DNA of 64,000 bases from DASRJG01 sp964647625 (lineage in GTDB: Bacteria > Acidobacteriota > Polarisedimenticolia > Polarisedimenticolales > DASRJG01). Below, piece after piece: positions 36,339 through 46,005 of this stretch (its first letter is position 1; each line of letters starts with the position of its first letter). Location: positions 66,823 to 130,822 of the forward strand of contig CAZYHZ010000003.1 in NCBI GenBank assembly GCA_964647625.1, given 5' to 3'. A model generated the notes under the pieces. The model worked only from the letters and a program-made list of their open reading frames with translations. It did no database searches and had not been told where the DNA came from. The translations under genes were made by a program, and so were the position numbers.

Positions 36339-38929
36339 TGCGGCTTCGTTTTCTCCGCCGCCTTCGCGGCCAGGACGGCGTTCCCCAATGCGCCCATGTT
36401 GTGGGCCGACAGGATCGATCCGAACAGGGATGAGAGTCCGGCCTCGCCGCGGGCGTCGATGACGATCCGGTCGCTTTCGGCGGAGAGGGTGACGAGCCGC
36501 GGCTTGTCCTCTTCGGCCATCGACTGGAGCGCGGTCATCGATTCGGAGGAGATCGCGCCCGACACCTTCGACGCCAGCGGGCCGACCGTCGGTCCGAGAT
36601 GCTGCCACGCGAATGCCGACAGGTTGACGTTGCCGTCGGTGGGGAGCATCGACGTGAACGCCTGCGAGCGAACGAGCGTGTATCCGTTCCGGTGCCGGTC
36701 GATCGCCAGGTCGATCAGCGCGCGGCTGGGGGCCGCGACCAGGTATCCGTCCACCATCGTGTATCGCACCACGTGAGAGTCCGCCTCGTCACCGGTGAAA
36801 CGCAAGACCCAGTCCGTTCGGTTCCCGCCGTCTTCGCTCGCGAGCACGAATCGCCCCGCCTGCCCCTGGGTCGCGAGCTTGTCGTTCACGGTGCCGAGCA
36901 GCTGCTGGAGCTCGGTCTGGAACCGCGCGGGGTCGTAGACCTCGATGACGAACTTCCACGACGGGACGGGCAGGATCGGCCCGTCGAGGGCCACGGCCAC
37001 GTCGCCGCCGAGCGTCGAAGCGATGCCGCTGATCGCCGACAGGTCGACGTCGTGGACGTCGTCGCCGGCCGCCGGGCTGATCCAGGACACCGCATCGAGC
37101 AGCAGGAGCTCCGGCCGCTTGACGACGGCCGCGGCAGCGAATGCGGCGTCGGGCGAGACGAAATCGGCGGCGCCCATCGGCGCGGGATCGGCCAGCCAGC
37201 TCGCGAGGCCGCGCCGCGGCTGGTCGAACGTCAGCTCTCCGTGCAGCAGCGCGCCGTCGGTTGCGTCGGTGTGCTCGACGACCAGGTACTGCGCATCGAG
37301 GACTCCCATGCGCTCCAGCCGATCGGGCACGTCGGCATGGCCCGACGCGCGCGCCTGGTCCATCGCCTGCGTCAGCAGCGCTTGGAGATCCACGCCGAAC
37401 ACCCACGACGTTCCGTTCGCGTACGCCGAGGCGAGCCGGTCGTGAAGCGGCGAATCGCTCCACGCCGAAACCGCGCGAGCCTTCGTCGTGCCCGTCGAAG
37501 CGGTCATCGCATGCTCGGGGCACGTGAACTCGATCTTCGCGATCGGGCCGTCGAACGACATCGAAGCATCGACGTGCACGTCGTTGGCCTTGACCTGGGA
37601 GGCGAGCGTCCGGCGGAACTCGCTCTTGTCCTTGACCTCGGCCATCACCACCGGTCCGCGCATCCGGCCGTGCTTGTTCTGGACGAGGCCGATCACGATC
37701 TCGTCGCCGACCTGATTCCCCAGTGTCTTGATGCTCTCGAACGCCGCGTCCATGTTCCGGCGCTGCTCCGGTGAGCTCATGTTCGATTCCCACCACGCTT
37801 GCAGGCCCGGGCTCTGCGCGACGTGCTCGTCGAAGACCTGCTTGGCCGCGACCAGGGCGGTCGTGAGGTTGGGAATCGCGGCGTAGAGCACCGTCCCGTC
37901 CGGCATCCGGTCGAGCAGCCTCGAGCTGTAGCGAAGGCCGGGCTTCGGCACGCGACGCTCGAGGTCCTTGCGGAGCGACGCGAGCTCGTTCAGGACCTGA
38001 GCGTAGCGACCCGCGTCCTGGCTCCAGGCGATGTCCCGATCGACGCCCACGCGCGCGACGGCGTCGGACGTCGTCATCTGGTCGCCCGGCTTCAAGAGGC
38101 TCTCGCGACCGTCGGCGGCCACCCGCACCGCACCCTCGACGACGGACACGCGCGATCCCTTCACCCCGGTGTTGACCGCGAAGATCGTCCCCTTGACGGC
38201 CACCAGGCAATCGTCGGTGCGGACGTCGAGATGTCCGGAGCCTTGAGGAGACGCCTCGACGATGACGGCGCCCCCGGCCAATCGCACGGTCGATCCGTCG
38301 CGGCGCTTGTCGACCGAAAGCTCGGTCCGGTCGCGCATCTCGATGCGCGAGCCGTCGTCCATCATCACGAGGGCCCCGCCGTCCTTGGCGGTCTTGATCG
38401 GATTCTTCGCGGAGATCGTCATGCCGGGCCGCAGCGGGACCGCCGTTCCGGAAGCGAGCTGATAGACGCTTCCGTCGACCCTCATCACCTTCAGCTGCGG
38501 GTTGCCGCCGAAGAGCGGGAGGGCCTGCCAGCCCGTGTAGGCGCCGAGCACGGCCACCGCGGCCACCGCGGCGGCCGCGAGCCAGCGGCGGTCGAGCGCA
38601 CGACCCGACGCCGGCCGGCCGGACGGCGCACGCTTCGGTGTCCGCGCGGCGATGAGCGCGCGACGGCACGGGATGCACTCCCGCGTGTGGTCTTCGAGCA
38701 ACAGGGCCGTCTCCGCGGGGAGCGCGCCGTCGAGAAAGGCCGGAATCAGAGATTGAAAGCCGGCGCAGCTTTCGATGTGAACGGTCGAGCCGCCGGATGC
38801 GGTCGTCAAGCCGAGCCGCGTGCGGACGCGGGCGGCCGAGGCGGCGAGCTCTTCGCGGGACGGCTCGTCGGTCCGGATCGCGTCGACCACGTCGTCGAGA
38901 GACGGCTTGCGGGTGTCATCGGAGTTCAT
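36335..38929 (-). CDS. Anti-sigma factor/FecR protein with large periplasmic DUF3352-like domain
   Basis: This 864-aa protein begins with a cytoplasmic zinc-finger anti-sigma-like segment (HTRECIPCRRAL, near residue 90), then one membrane helix (WLAAAAVAAVAVLGAYTGW). A FecR-like domain follows (about 165-320; LKVMRVDGSVYQLASGTAV, VAVKGTIFAVNTG), then a region of about 500 residues with two halves rich in beta and helix that resembles DUF3352. It probably holds the adjacent ECF sigma factor at the membrane and senses an envelope signal. The start at 38929 overlaps the sigma gene (ATGA) and has GGAGA upstream. The DUF3352 assignment is tentative. Confidence 0.83.
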
Positions 38930-39501
38930 CGGAGGTCTCCCTTCAGATCCTTTTGGAGCTTGGCTCTCGTGCGATGGAGCGTGACGGCGACCGTGCTCCA
39001 CGAAGTGTTCAACAGGCGCGCGATCTCGCGGTTGCCGTAGCCGTCGAAATAGCGCAGCGCGAAGATCTCGGCGGCACGAGGGTTGAGGCCGGCCAGGGCC
39101 GCGCGCAGCCGGGCGCGGATCTCGGCGCCCTCTCGAAGCGACTCGGGGTTGGGGGAATGGTCCTGAAGCGGTGTCGTGCCGTCGACGGGATCGGTGCGGG
39201 CGGCGGCGCGCCGGCGCAGAACGTCGAACGCCGCGTTGGTCGCCGCGCGATGCAGGTAGCTCGCGGCGTCGTCTTCGCGCAGTGGGCCGTCCTCGCGGCG
39301 CATCACGCGAAGGAACACGGTCTGCACGACGTCTTCCGCGTCGTCGGCCGAGCCGGTGATCCGCCGGGCGACCCGAAACACCCGGTCGTGGTGCTGCTCG
39401 AACAGCACGGCGATCGATTCGTTCGGCATGAGCGGGACATCATGTTGCGACTGCGGGGTGGCGTGCACGGCCTTCTCCTTGATTTGGCTCTCGTGCTTCA
39501 T
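38926..39501 (-). CDS. ECF-family RNA polymerase sigma factor
   Basis: This 191-aa protein has sigma region 2 (HHDRVFRVARRITGSADDAEDVVQTVFLRV) and region 4 (LRYFDGYGNREIARLLNTSWSTVAVTLHRTRAKL), without regions 1 and 3. It directs RNA polymerase to its own promoter class. The ATG at 39501 is used; an internal ATG giving MPNESIAVLFEQH (39429) is possible. It is the first gene of the sigma, anti-sigma and ABC transporter unit. The 60-base gap to the divergent gene contains the palindrome CCCCGGCCCGGGG (39509-39521). Confidence 0.95.
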   Translation of the reverse strand: MKHESQIKEKAVHATPQSQHDVPLMPNESIAVLFEQHHDRVFRVARRITGSADDAEDVVQTVFLRVMRREDGPLREDDAASYLHRAATNAAFDVLRRRAAARTDPVDGTTPLQDHSPNPESLREGAEIRARLRAALAGLNPRAAEIFALRYFDGYGNREIARLLNTSWSTVAVTLHRTRAKLQKDLKGDLR

Positions 39502-39561
39502 TACGCACCCCCGGCCCGGGGATTAACGCGGACCGGAAAAAGGCGAATTCGGGATCTTTCC

Positions 39562-40218
39562 ATGGACATTATCCTAGAAGCCATGGGGCGGATCGAGATC
39601 GCACCGGATATCGCCGCCCTCGTCGAGGTCGGGGTCGTCGAAGCCGCACCGGTTTCCGTCGGAGCGGCATCGCCCGGTCTCCGGAAGGAAATCGACGAGC
39701 TTTGCGCTCGCCTGTCCGCGGCGCACGCGGGGAAGGCGCCGGCCGAGATCGAGGGGCTGGCGGCCGCGCGTGCGCTTTACCGGGGGTTCGGGATGGACCC
39801 CACCTCGACCCGGCCCTCGTCGGAAGCCCTGCTTCGGCGGATCGTCCAGGGAAAGCCGTTTCCCGCCGTGAACTCCGCCGTCGACGTGTGCAATCTTTGC
39901 TCGGTGTCGTTCCTGCTACCGATCGGCCTTTACGACGCGGGCCGGATTCGGGGCGAGATCGTCCTGCGCCGGGGCGTCTCCGGGGAGAGCTACCCCGGAA
40001 TCCGCAAAGATGCGGTCAACGTCTCGGGCCGGCCGACGCTCGCGGACCAGGAAGGTCCGTTCGGGAACCCGTCGTCCGATTCCCTGCGCACGTCCGTCTC
40101 CGACGCCACCGCCGCAATCGTCATGGTGATCTTCGCACCGGCGGAGTACGAAAAGGCCCGTCTTCACGCCCACGAGGCGTTTGCCCGGGCCGCGATTGAG
40201 CGGCACCTAAAAGTGTGA
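39562..40218 (+). CDS. B3/B4 tRNA-binding-domain protein
   Basis: This 218-aa protein resembles the stand-alone B3/B4 domain of phenylalanyl-tRNA synthetase beta subunit. Matching segments are ARALYRGFGMDPTSTRPSSEAL, AVNSAVDVCNLCSVSFLLPIGLYD and NVSGRPTLADQEGPFGNPSSDS. Free-standing B3/B4 proteins are thought to edit or bind mischarged tRNA, but few have been tested. It is cytoplasmic. It diverges from the sigma factor gene. Confidence 0.85.
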   Translation: MDIILEAMGRIEIAPDIAALVEVGVVEAAPVSVGAASPGLRKEIDELCARLSAAHAGKAPAEIEGLAAARALYRGFGMDPTSTRPSSEALLRRIVQGKPFPAVNSAVDVCNLCSVSFLLPIGLYDAGRIRGEIVLRRGVSGESYPGIRKDAVNVSGRPTLADQEGPFGNPSSDSLRTSVSDATAAIVMVIFAPAEYEKARLHAHEAFARAAIERHLKV

Positions 40219-40239
40219 TTCCTCGGGCGAATCCCGTTC

Positions 40240-40268
40240 TTGACATAAGCCCGGCACCCGCCTACCGT
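40240..40268 (+). promoter_or_regulatory. Promoter of the RNA-binding protein gene
   Basis: TTGACA (40240-40245), a 17-base spacer and TACCGT (40263-40268) precede an unusually long untranslated leader of about 150 bases. Confidence 0.6.
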
Positions 40269-40274
40269 CATGTG

Positions 40275-40423
40275 AGGTCCTGGCGGCATTCTTGTCGTAC
40301 AGAAACGATTGAATTGCGTGCCATCACCTGGAGCGGTGCTTCGGCACGCGGTATCCGGATCGAGGGTTCGGTTCGGCGCCGGGACCTGATTCTGCTCCCA
40401 CCGGGGGAGCCAGGGGTTAGAGC
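40275..40423 (+). promoter_or_regulatory. Structured 5' leader of the RNA-binding protein mRNA
   Basis: The leader contains a two-tier hairpin: GCGTGCC (40316-40322) pairs with GGCACGC (40343-40349), and CACC (40325-40328) pairs with GGTG (40335-40338) inside it. Further GC-rich segments follow before the ATG. Long structured leaders are known for cold-shock and RNA-binding protein genes; regulation here is inferred. Confidence 0.4.
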
Positions 40424-40771
40424 ATGGGCACGAGATTGTATGTCGGCAACCTTCCCTTCAGCGCTGACGAGGAACAGGTCCGCGAGCTGTTCGGTCAGAA
40501 CGGTCGCAACGTGGTCGAGGTGAAGCTCGTCACGGATCGCGACACAGGCCGCCCGCGCGGCTTCGGGTTCGTGGAAATGGGAAGCTCCGAGGACGCTGAC
40601 GGCGCCATCCGAGACTTGAACGGCCGCGATTTCGGCGGACGACCGCTCACCGTCAACGAGGCGCGCGAGCGCACCGCAGGCGGCGGTGGCGGCGGCTTCG
40701 GCGGCGGTGGCGGGTATGGCGGTGGCCGCGGCGGCAATCGCGGTGGCGGCGGCGGGAATCGCCGCTACTGA
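40424..40771 (+). CDS. Glycine-rich RRM RNA-binding protein
   Basis: This 115-aa protein has one RNA recognition motif (residues 1-80): RNP2 is LYVGNLPFS and RNP1 is RGFGFVEM, with the aromatic residues needed for RNA contact. The tail is a Gly/Arg/Asn-rich repeat (GGGGGFGGGGGYGGGRGG). Similar proteins in cyanobacteria and other bacteria are cold-induced RNA chaperones; an equivalent role here is inference. It has its own promoter, a long leader and a strong terminator, so it is monocistronic. Confidence 0.95.
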   Translation: MGTRLYVGNLPFSADEEQVRELFGQNGRNVVEVKLVTDRDTGRPRGFGFVEMGSSEDADGAIRDLNGRDFGGRPLTVNEARERTAGGGGGGFGGGGGYGGGRGGNRGGGGGNRRY

Positions 40772-40796
40772 TCGAACGACGATCTGGACATCCAAG

Positions 40797-40827
40797 GGGC
40801 GCTTCCACGGGGAAGCGCCCTTTTTTT
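40797..40827 (+). terminator. Rho-independent terminator of the RRM gene
   Basis: GGGCGCTTCC and GGAAGCGCCC form a perfect 10-bp stem with a 4-base loop (ACGG), followed by seven T residues. The last T is shared with the stop codon of the convergent E1 gene. Confidence 0.93.
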
Positions 40828-43304
40828 CAGTACGCGGCGAGCCGCCTCGCGGCTTCGAGCACACGATCCTCGCCTGGCAGAAATGCATCTTCCAAGGCCG
40901 GGGAATAGGGGACCGGAGTGTCGAGCGCGCCGATGACGCGCACCGGCGCATCGAGCTGCTCGAAGCACTCCTCCTGGATGATCGACGCCAGTGACTCGCC
41001 GATCCCGCCGGTGCGCGAGTCCTCGTGGGCGATCAACACCTTGCCGCAATGACGTGACACGGCCAGCACCGCATTGCGATCGAGAGGCTGCAGCCACCGC
41101 AGATCGAGCACCGAGCAGCGGACGCCCTCGCGCTCGAGCACGTCCGCCACGCGCAGGGCGAGATGGACGTACGCGCCGTAGCTGATGATCGCGAGATCGC
41201 TTCCGGCTCTTCGGAGCGCCGCCTTTCCGGCGGGAAGTGCTTCCGGCGGCTCCGCTCCCAGCTTTTGCTTGATCTTGGGGTCGCGGTAGAGCGCGATGTG
41301 CTCGTAGTAAAGCACCGGATCGGGGTCTGCGAGAGCGCTGGCAAGGAGCGCCCTGGCATCGGCCGGCGTCGAGGGGCACACGATCTTCAATCCCGGAGTT
41401 CTATAGAACCAAGCTTCGGTATTTTGCGAGTGGTACGGGCCGGCCCGCCGCAAGCCGCCCCATGGCATCCGCACGACCATCGGCACCGAGCCGCCCCAGC
41501 GATACCGGATCTTCGCGGCGCTGTTGACGAGCTGGTTGAATCCGGTCGCGACAAAGTCGTTGAACTGGATCTCGCCGATCGGACGCATCCCGGCGAGCGC
41601 GGCCCCGACGCAGACCCCGAGCACACCGCCTTCGGCGATCGGCGAGTTGATGATGCGGCCCCCGTGCTCTGCGAGGAGCGGCCGCAGGAGCAGGAACGCG
41701 TTTCCGTACTTGCCGCCGACGTCCTCGCCGTAGACGAAGACACGCGGGTCGCCCGAGAGCGCGTCGCCCACGCCTTTCATCACGGCCTCGAGCAACGTGC
41801 TGCCCTTGGGGTCGAACGGCGGCGCATCTTCGACCTCGGGGAGGGGCGTGGCGGGGCGAGCGAGCCGCTCCGCGGGATTCGCCAGCGGCTCGACGTGGGT
41901 GCGCGCGGGCTCGCCGGCGAACACGCCGCGCCCGGCGTCGCCCGGATCGGGCCAGGGGAGCTCGATCACCGCGCGGGCCTGCTCGTCGACGATCGCATCC
42001 GCCTCGTTCTTCAAGCGTTCCAGATCGCCCTTCGCGATCACGCCATCGGCCACGAGCCGCGCGGCGTACGTCGGGATCGGATCGCGCCTCGCCCAGAACG
42101 CGAACGCCTTCGCGTCCGCGTAGCCGCCGTCGCTCGGGGCCGCGTACTCCCACGAAGGGACCGGATCGCGCCCGAGATACAGCATGTCGTCGTGATGGGC
42201 GTGCCCGCACATCCGCATCGCGCACAGCTCGATCAGCGTGGGCCCGGACCCTGCTCGGGCGCGCTCGGCGGCCCACGCGAACGCGGCGGCGATGGCATCG
42301 GGATCGGTCCCGTCGATCGTGACGCCGGGGATCCCGTACCCCGCGCCCTTGTCGGCGAACGTTCGCACCGCCGATTGCTCGGTGACGGGCGTGGAGAGCG
42401 CGGTCTGATTGTTCTGCACGCAGAAGATCGCCGGAAGCTTCCGCGCGGCGCACAGGTTGACGGCCTCGTGCCATTCGCCGAGAGACGTCGCCCCCTCGCC
42501 GGCATAGGAGACCGCGACGCGGTCCTCGCCGCGCAGGGAAAACGCCATCGCCATGCCCGCGATCGCCATCGTCGAGATCGTCAGCGGGGCGGACGCCGGG
42601 ATGACGCCTGCGTCGAAGTTGCCGACGTGCAGGTCCTTTCCGTTCATCGGCGGGCCCGATTTCCCCATCTGGCCGTTCAGGATCATGCGGACGGCTTCGG
42701 GCGACGGATCCATCGCGAGCGCGGCGCCGGCGTCACGGATCAGCGGCGCGATGACGTCGCCGCGCCAGGCTCCCGTTTCGTCGCGGTATCCATCGCCGCG
42801 CCGCAGCCTGAGCACCGAGGCGTAGATCGCTTCCTGGCCGAGCGACCGGAATCCCTTCCCCTGGAACGACGCCTTGCCGTGGCGCACCTCGCCGCCGGTG
42901 AAGAACGTCTTCAACCGGTTGTCGGTCGCCCGCGTCAGGATCATCCCGCGCAGCAGCTCGCGCCGCTCTTCGGCCGTCAAGGATGCGCGCAGGGACTCGC
43001 GGCGGAGAAAGCCGTCGCACACCTCGAGCACGGCGGCCGTCTCGAGGCGATACCGCTCGCCGGCGGACACGCCCGGCGTCGTTTCGGCCTTCCCGCGAGG
43101 GGCACCCGCGTCGAGCTTCTTGCGAAGCTCCGCGCGCAGCGGTTTTCGCAGCGCGTCCAGCAGCTTCTGGCGTGACGGCCTACCGGAGGTCTTCGTCCGG
43201 TGCACGACGGCGCCGAGCGCCGCCGCCGCCCGATCGGAAAAGAGGGGATGCCGCTCCGTGACGAACGCTTCGAACCGGGCGAGGAGATCGTCTTTTTTCG
43301 GCAA
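40827..43304 (-). CDS. 2-oxoacid (branched-chain type) dehydrogenase E1, fused alpha and beta subunits
   Basis: This 825-aa protein joins both E1 subunits. The alpha part (about 120-480) contains the thiamine-diphosphate motif from GEGATSLGEWHEA to CVQNNQTALS, and the MRMCGHAHHDD loop. The beta part (about 505-825) contains GEDVGGKYGNAF, IAEGGVLGVCVGAALAG and the C-terminal transketolase domain (LIAHEDSRTGGIGE). It should decarboxylate a 2-oxoacid such as 2-oxoisovalerate and acylate E2. An N-terminal extension of about 100 residues is unassigned. The start is TTG at 43304, seven bases after a TAGCAT box. No E2 or E3 gene is adjacent. Confidence 0.88.
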   Translation of the reverse strand: MPKKDDLLARFEAFVTERHPLFSDRAAAALGAVVHRTKTSGRPSRQKLLDALRKPLRAELRKKLDAGAPRGKAETTPGVSAGERYRLETAAVLEVCDGFLRRESLRASLTAEERRELLRGMILTRATDNRLKTFFTGGEVRHGKASFQGKGFRSLGQEAIYASVLRLRRGDGYRDETGAWRGDVIAPLIRDAGAALAMDPSPEAVRMILNGQMGKSGPPMNGKDLHVGNFDAGVIPASAPLTISTMAIAGMAMAFSLRGEDRVAVSYAGEGATSLGEWHEAVNLCAARKLPAIFCVQNNQTALSTPVTEQSAVRTFADKGAGYGIPGVTIDGTDPDAIAAAFAWAAERARAGSGPTLIELCAMRMCGHAHHDDMLYLGRDPVPSWEYAAPSDGGYADAKAFAFWARRDPIPTYAARLVADGVIAKGDLERLKNEADAIVDEQARAVIELPWPDPGDAGRGVFAGEPARTHVEPLANPAERLARPATPLPEVEDAPPFDPKGSTLLEAVMKGVGDALSGDPRVFVYGEDVGGKYGNAFLLLRPLLAEHGGRIINSPIAEGGVLGVCVGAALAGMRPIGEIQFNDFVATGFNQLVNSAAKIRYRWGGSVPMVVRMPWGGLRRAGPYHSQNTEAWFYRTPGLKIVCPSTPADARALLASALADPDPVLYYEHIALYRDPKIKQKLGAEPPEALPAGKAALRRAGSDLAIISYGAYVHLALRVADVLEREGVRCSVLDLRWLQPLDRNAVLAVSRHCGKVLIAHEDSRTGGIGESLASIIQEECFEQLDAPVRVIGALDTPVPYSPALEDAFLPGEDRVLEAARRLAAY

Positions 43305-43311
43305 GCCGCCG

Positions 43312-43341
43312 ATGCTATCCCCCTCCGCCCGCCGGGATCAA
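43312..43341 (-). promoter_or_regulatory. Promoter of the E1 gene, abutting its TTG start
   Basis: On the minus strand TTGATC (43336-43341) and TAGCAT (43312-43317) are 18 bases apart; the TTG start codon comes seven bases later, with no Shine-Dalgarno in position. Confidence 0.5.
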
Positions 43342-43361
43342 GGCTGGCGCGGAAGGCCGGA

Positions 43362-45995
43362 ATGAGGCAAACTTCCCGGCTTGATTCGTCCCTAATTGGG
43401 GAAGGACTCTTGAAATCACGGTTGAAGAAGACGACGCGTCCCGCGACGTCCGCGATTTCGGCCGATGCCGTGCTGCTTTCCTCGGATCTCAAGCTCTGGG
43501 CCGGAGACCGCGTCGCCGCAGCGGGACACGAAAGCGCGCTCCTCGGCAAGGTCGAGTCCCTGCGCCTGGCCGCCGACGGGCGCTCGGTCGACGGCAAGGT
43601 TCGGGATCAGGGACCGACGCCGTACCGCGTCACGATCTCGGTCAACGGATCCGGACTCCTGAGCCGGTGCGAGTGTTCCTACGAGACCGGACCCGTTTGC
43701 AAGCACGCGGTCGCCGCGCTCGAAGCGCTGAGATTCCCGCGGCCGGCCGTCCTCCACGTCGCCGGTTCGCAGAAGCGCGCGCGACGGGCGGGCCGACTCG
43801 CGCGCGGACAGGGACGCATCGTCACCCACGCGCCGATCCAGGCGGGGACTCTCCTCGCCGGCCCGGGCGAATGGGCCCTGACGCGTGACGAGCGCGTCGA
43901 GCTGGCGCGGAGCGACGAGACGAAGGCGCGAAAGCAACGCGCCCGGAAGGAGAAGGCGTCGATCACGCGCATCGCGCGCAAGACCTCGAGCCTTCCAAGG
44001 TTCCGGGTCGCGGGTCACGGCCGGGCGGGGGCCTACACGGTCGCCCTGCGCGGTCTGGACGTTCGCCTCGCCTCGTGCACCTGTCCGGACTTCGAGAAGA
44101 GCGAGCTGGCGAGCTGCAAGCACATCGAGCGCGTCCGCGCGTGGTATCAGCGGCAGCCCAAGCGCGCGGCCGGCCCGGTGCTTTCGATCTGGTGGCGGCC
44201 CACCGAATGGCTGGTGCTCGTCCCCGATCCTCTCCGCGAGCTGCGCTGCGACGTCGTGGACGCGGAGTTCCCCGGAGTGCTTCGGAGCCTGTTCGACGAC
44301 GAGGGCACTCTCCGCGAGGCGCCCGCCGGAACCGCGCCGTCGGCCTGGGCCGACATGGCCATCGAGATGGCGCGCGAGGCCGCGGCGCAGGGTGGAGTCG
44401 CATTCGACCTCGATCCCGCCGCCGACGCGCGGCTGACCGAGGCCCGCCATCAGGCCGAGCTCGCGAAGCGGCTCGGCGCGGTGCGCATCGGCGACGAGAC
44501 GTGGAAGGAGACCACGGCGAATCTCGGGTTCCACCTCCACAAGTACCAAGAGCACGGCGCCCTGTTCCTCGCGCGCCGCGGCCGCGCCTTCCTCGCGGAC
44601 GACATGGGGCTCGGCAAGACGCTCCAGGCGATCGTCGCGACGCTCCTCCTCCGGAAAACCGCGGGCGTGAAGAAGACGCTCGTCGTCTGCCCCGCGTCGC
44701 TCAAGCATCAGTGGGCGCGGGAGATCGCCAAGGCCTGCGGAGAGCAGGCGCGCGTCGTCGAGGGCTCGCGCGCGATGCGCCACGCGGCATACAAGCGCTG
44801 GAAGCACGGCTTCCTGATCCTCAACTACGAGCTGGCGCTGCGCGATCTCGACGCCGTCCGCGCGGCCAAGGCGGAGCTCGTCGTGCTCGACGAGGCCCAG
44901 CGCATCAAGAACTGGGAGACGAAGACCGCCAAGGCGATCAAGGAATTGACGAGCCCGTTCGCCATCGTCTTGACCGGGACGCCGCTCGAGAACCGGCTTT
45001 CCGAGCTGCACTCGCTCGTCGAATTCCTGAACCCGAGAGCGCTCGGGCCGCGCTGGCGGCTGCTCCCGTTCCACGCCGTCAGCGAGCCGGGCGGCAAGAT
45101 CGTCGCCTACGAGGCGCTGGACATCTTGCGCGGTCGGCTGGCGTCCTTCTTCCTGCGTCGCGAGCGGGGCGATGTGCTCGACCAGCTCCCGCCGCGCACG
45201 GACAACACGTTCTGGACCGAGATGACGCAAGCACAGCTGCGTCCCTACCGCCGCCACGCGCGCAAGGTCGCGGCTCTCCTGGCACAGAACCGTCCGCTCA
45301 AGACCGCCGAGGTGCGGCTGCTGCTCCAGGCGCTGACGTCGATGCGCATCCTGTGCAACGCCTGGGCGCAGTACGAATGGGAGCACGCCGAGGCGCGGCT
45401 CCGCAGCGAGCGTCCCACCGACGAGTCCGACCTGCGCTGGATCCACTCCCCGAAGCTGGAAGAATTCTCACGCGTCCTCGAGGACCTGCTCGAGCGGCCC
45501 GGTGCGAAGGTGCTGGTCTTCAGCCAGTGGGAGCGGCTCTTGCGCCTCGCGCATCACGTCGTCCGGCCGCTCCTCGACCGGCGCGGCGAGAAGGCCGCGG
45601 TCTTCCACGGCGGGATGGACTCGGGCAAGCGCCGCCAGACCATCGACGACTTCCGCTCCGACGTCAACCTGCGCGTGCTGTTTTCGACCGATGCCGGCGG
45701 GCTGGGGCTCAACTTGCAGGACGCCGCTTCGGTCGTCGTCAACCTCGAGGTGCCGTGGAACCCGGCCGTGCTCGAGCAGCGCATCGGGCGCGTGCACCGG
45801 ATGGGCCAGCGGAAGAGCGTGCAGGTGCTTCACTTCGTCACGCGCGATGCGATCGAAGAGCGTGTCCGGCAGGTCGTCGAGAACAAGAAGGCCCTGTTCG
45901 ACGGGCTCCTGGTCGATGAGGTCGATCGCGTGGTGCTCGACGAGGCGGTCCAGGCGAGCTTCGTCGAGCGCGTCCGCAGCCTGCTCTCGGCGTAG
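43362..45995 (+). CDS. SNF2-family helicase with two SWIM zinc fingers
   Basis: This 877-aa protein has two SWIM-type zinc motifs in its N-terminal half (CECSYETGPVCKHAV and CTCPDFEKSELASCKHIE). They are followed by a complete SNF2 ATPase: Walker A LADDMGLGKTLQAI, DEAQ box VVLDEAQRIKNWETKTA, and helicase C with FSTDAGGLGLNLQDA and QRIGRVHRMGQRKSV. It likely moves along DNA or displaces RNA polymerase, as RapA does. ATG 43362 is preceded by GGAAGG; a TTG at 43410 preceded by GGGGAAGGA is a second candidate. It diverges from the E1 gene. Confidence 0.93.
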   Translation: MRQTSRLDSSLIGEGLLKSRLKKTTRPATSAISADAVLLSSDLKLWAGDRVAAAGHESALLGKVESLRLAADGRSVDGKVRDQGPTPYRVTISVNGSGLLSRCECSYETGPVCKHAVAALEALRFPRPAVLHVAGSQKRARRAGRLARGQGRIVTHAPIQAGTLLAGPGEWALTRDERVELARSDETKARKQRARKEKASITRIARKTSSLPRFRVAGHGRAGAYTVALRGLDVRLASCTCPDFEKSELASCKHIERVRAWYQRQPKRAAGPVLSIWWRPTEWLVLVPDPLRELRCDVVDAEFPGVLRSLFDDEGTLREAPAGTAPSAWADMAIEMAREAAAQGGVAFDLDPAADARLTEARHQAELAKRLGAVRIGDETWKETTANLGFHLHKYQEHGALFLARRGRAFLADDMGLGKTLQAIVATLLLRKTAGVKKTLVVCPASLKHQWAREIAKACGEQARVVEGSRAMRHAAYKRWKHGFLILNYELALRDLDAVRAAKAELVVLDEAQRIKNWETKTAKAIKELTSPFAIVLTGTPLENRLSELHSLVEFLNPRALGPRWRLLPFHAVSEPGGKIVAYEALDILRGRLASFFLRRERGDVLDQLPPRTDNTFWTEMTQAQLRPYRRHARKVAALLAQNRPLKTAEVRLLLQALTSMRILCNAWAQYEWEHAEARLRSERPTDESDLRWIHSPKLEEFSRVLEDLLERPGAKVLVFSQWERLLRLAHHVVRPLLDRRGEKAAVFHGGMDSGKRRQTIDDFRSDVNLRVLFSTDAGGLGLNLQDAASVVVNLEVPWNPAVLEQRIGRVHRMGQRKSVQVLHFVTRDAIEERVRQVVENKKALFDGLLVDEVDRVVLDEAVQASFVERVRSLLSA

Positions 45996-46005
45996 CCGAT
46001 CGTCC

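Noticed and set aside
39509..39521. CCCCGGCCCGGGG palindrome between the sigma factor and B3/B4 genes
   Set aside because: Short GC-only palindromes are frequent by chance in DNA of this composition, and no second copy was noticed.
41163..43175. 670-codon plus-strand frame opposite the E1 gene
   Set aside because: Shadow of the fused dehydrogenase; no motif or ribosome-binding site.
43416..45446. 676-codon minus-strand frame opposite the SNF2 helicase
   Set aside because: Shadow frame with biased composition; the SWIM and SNF2 motifs are on the plus strand.
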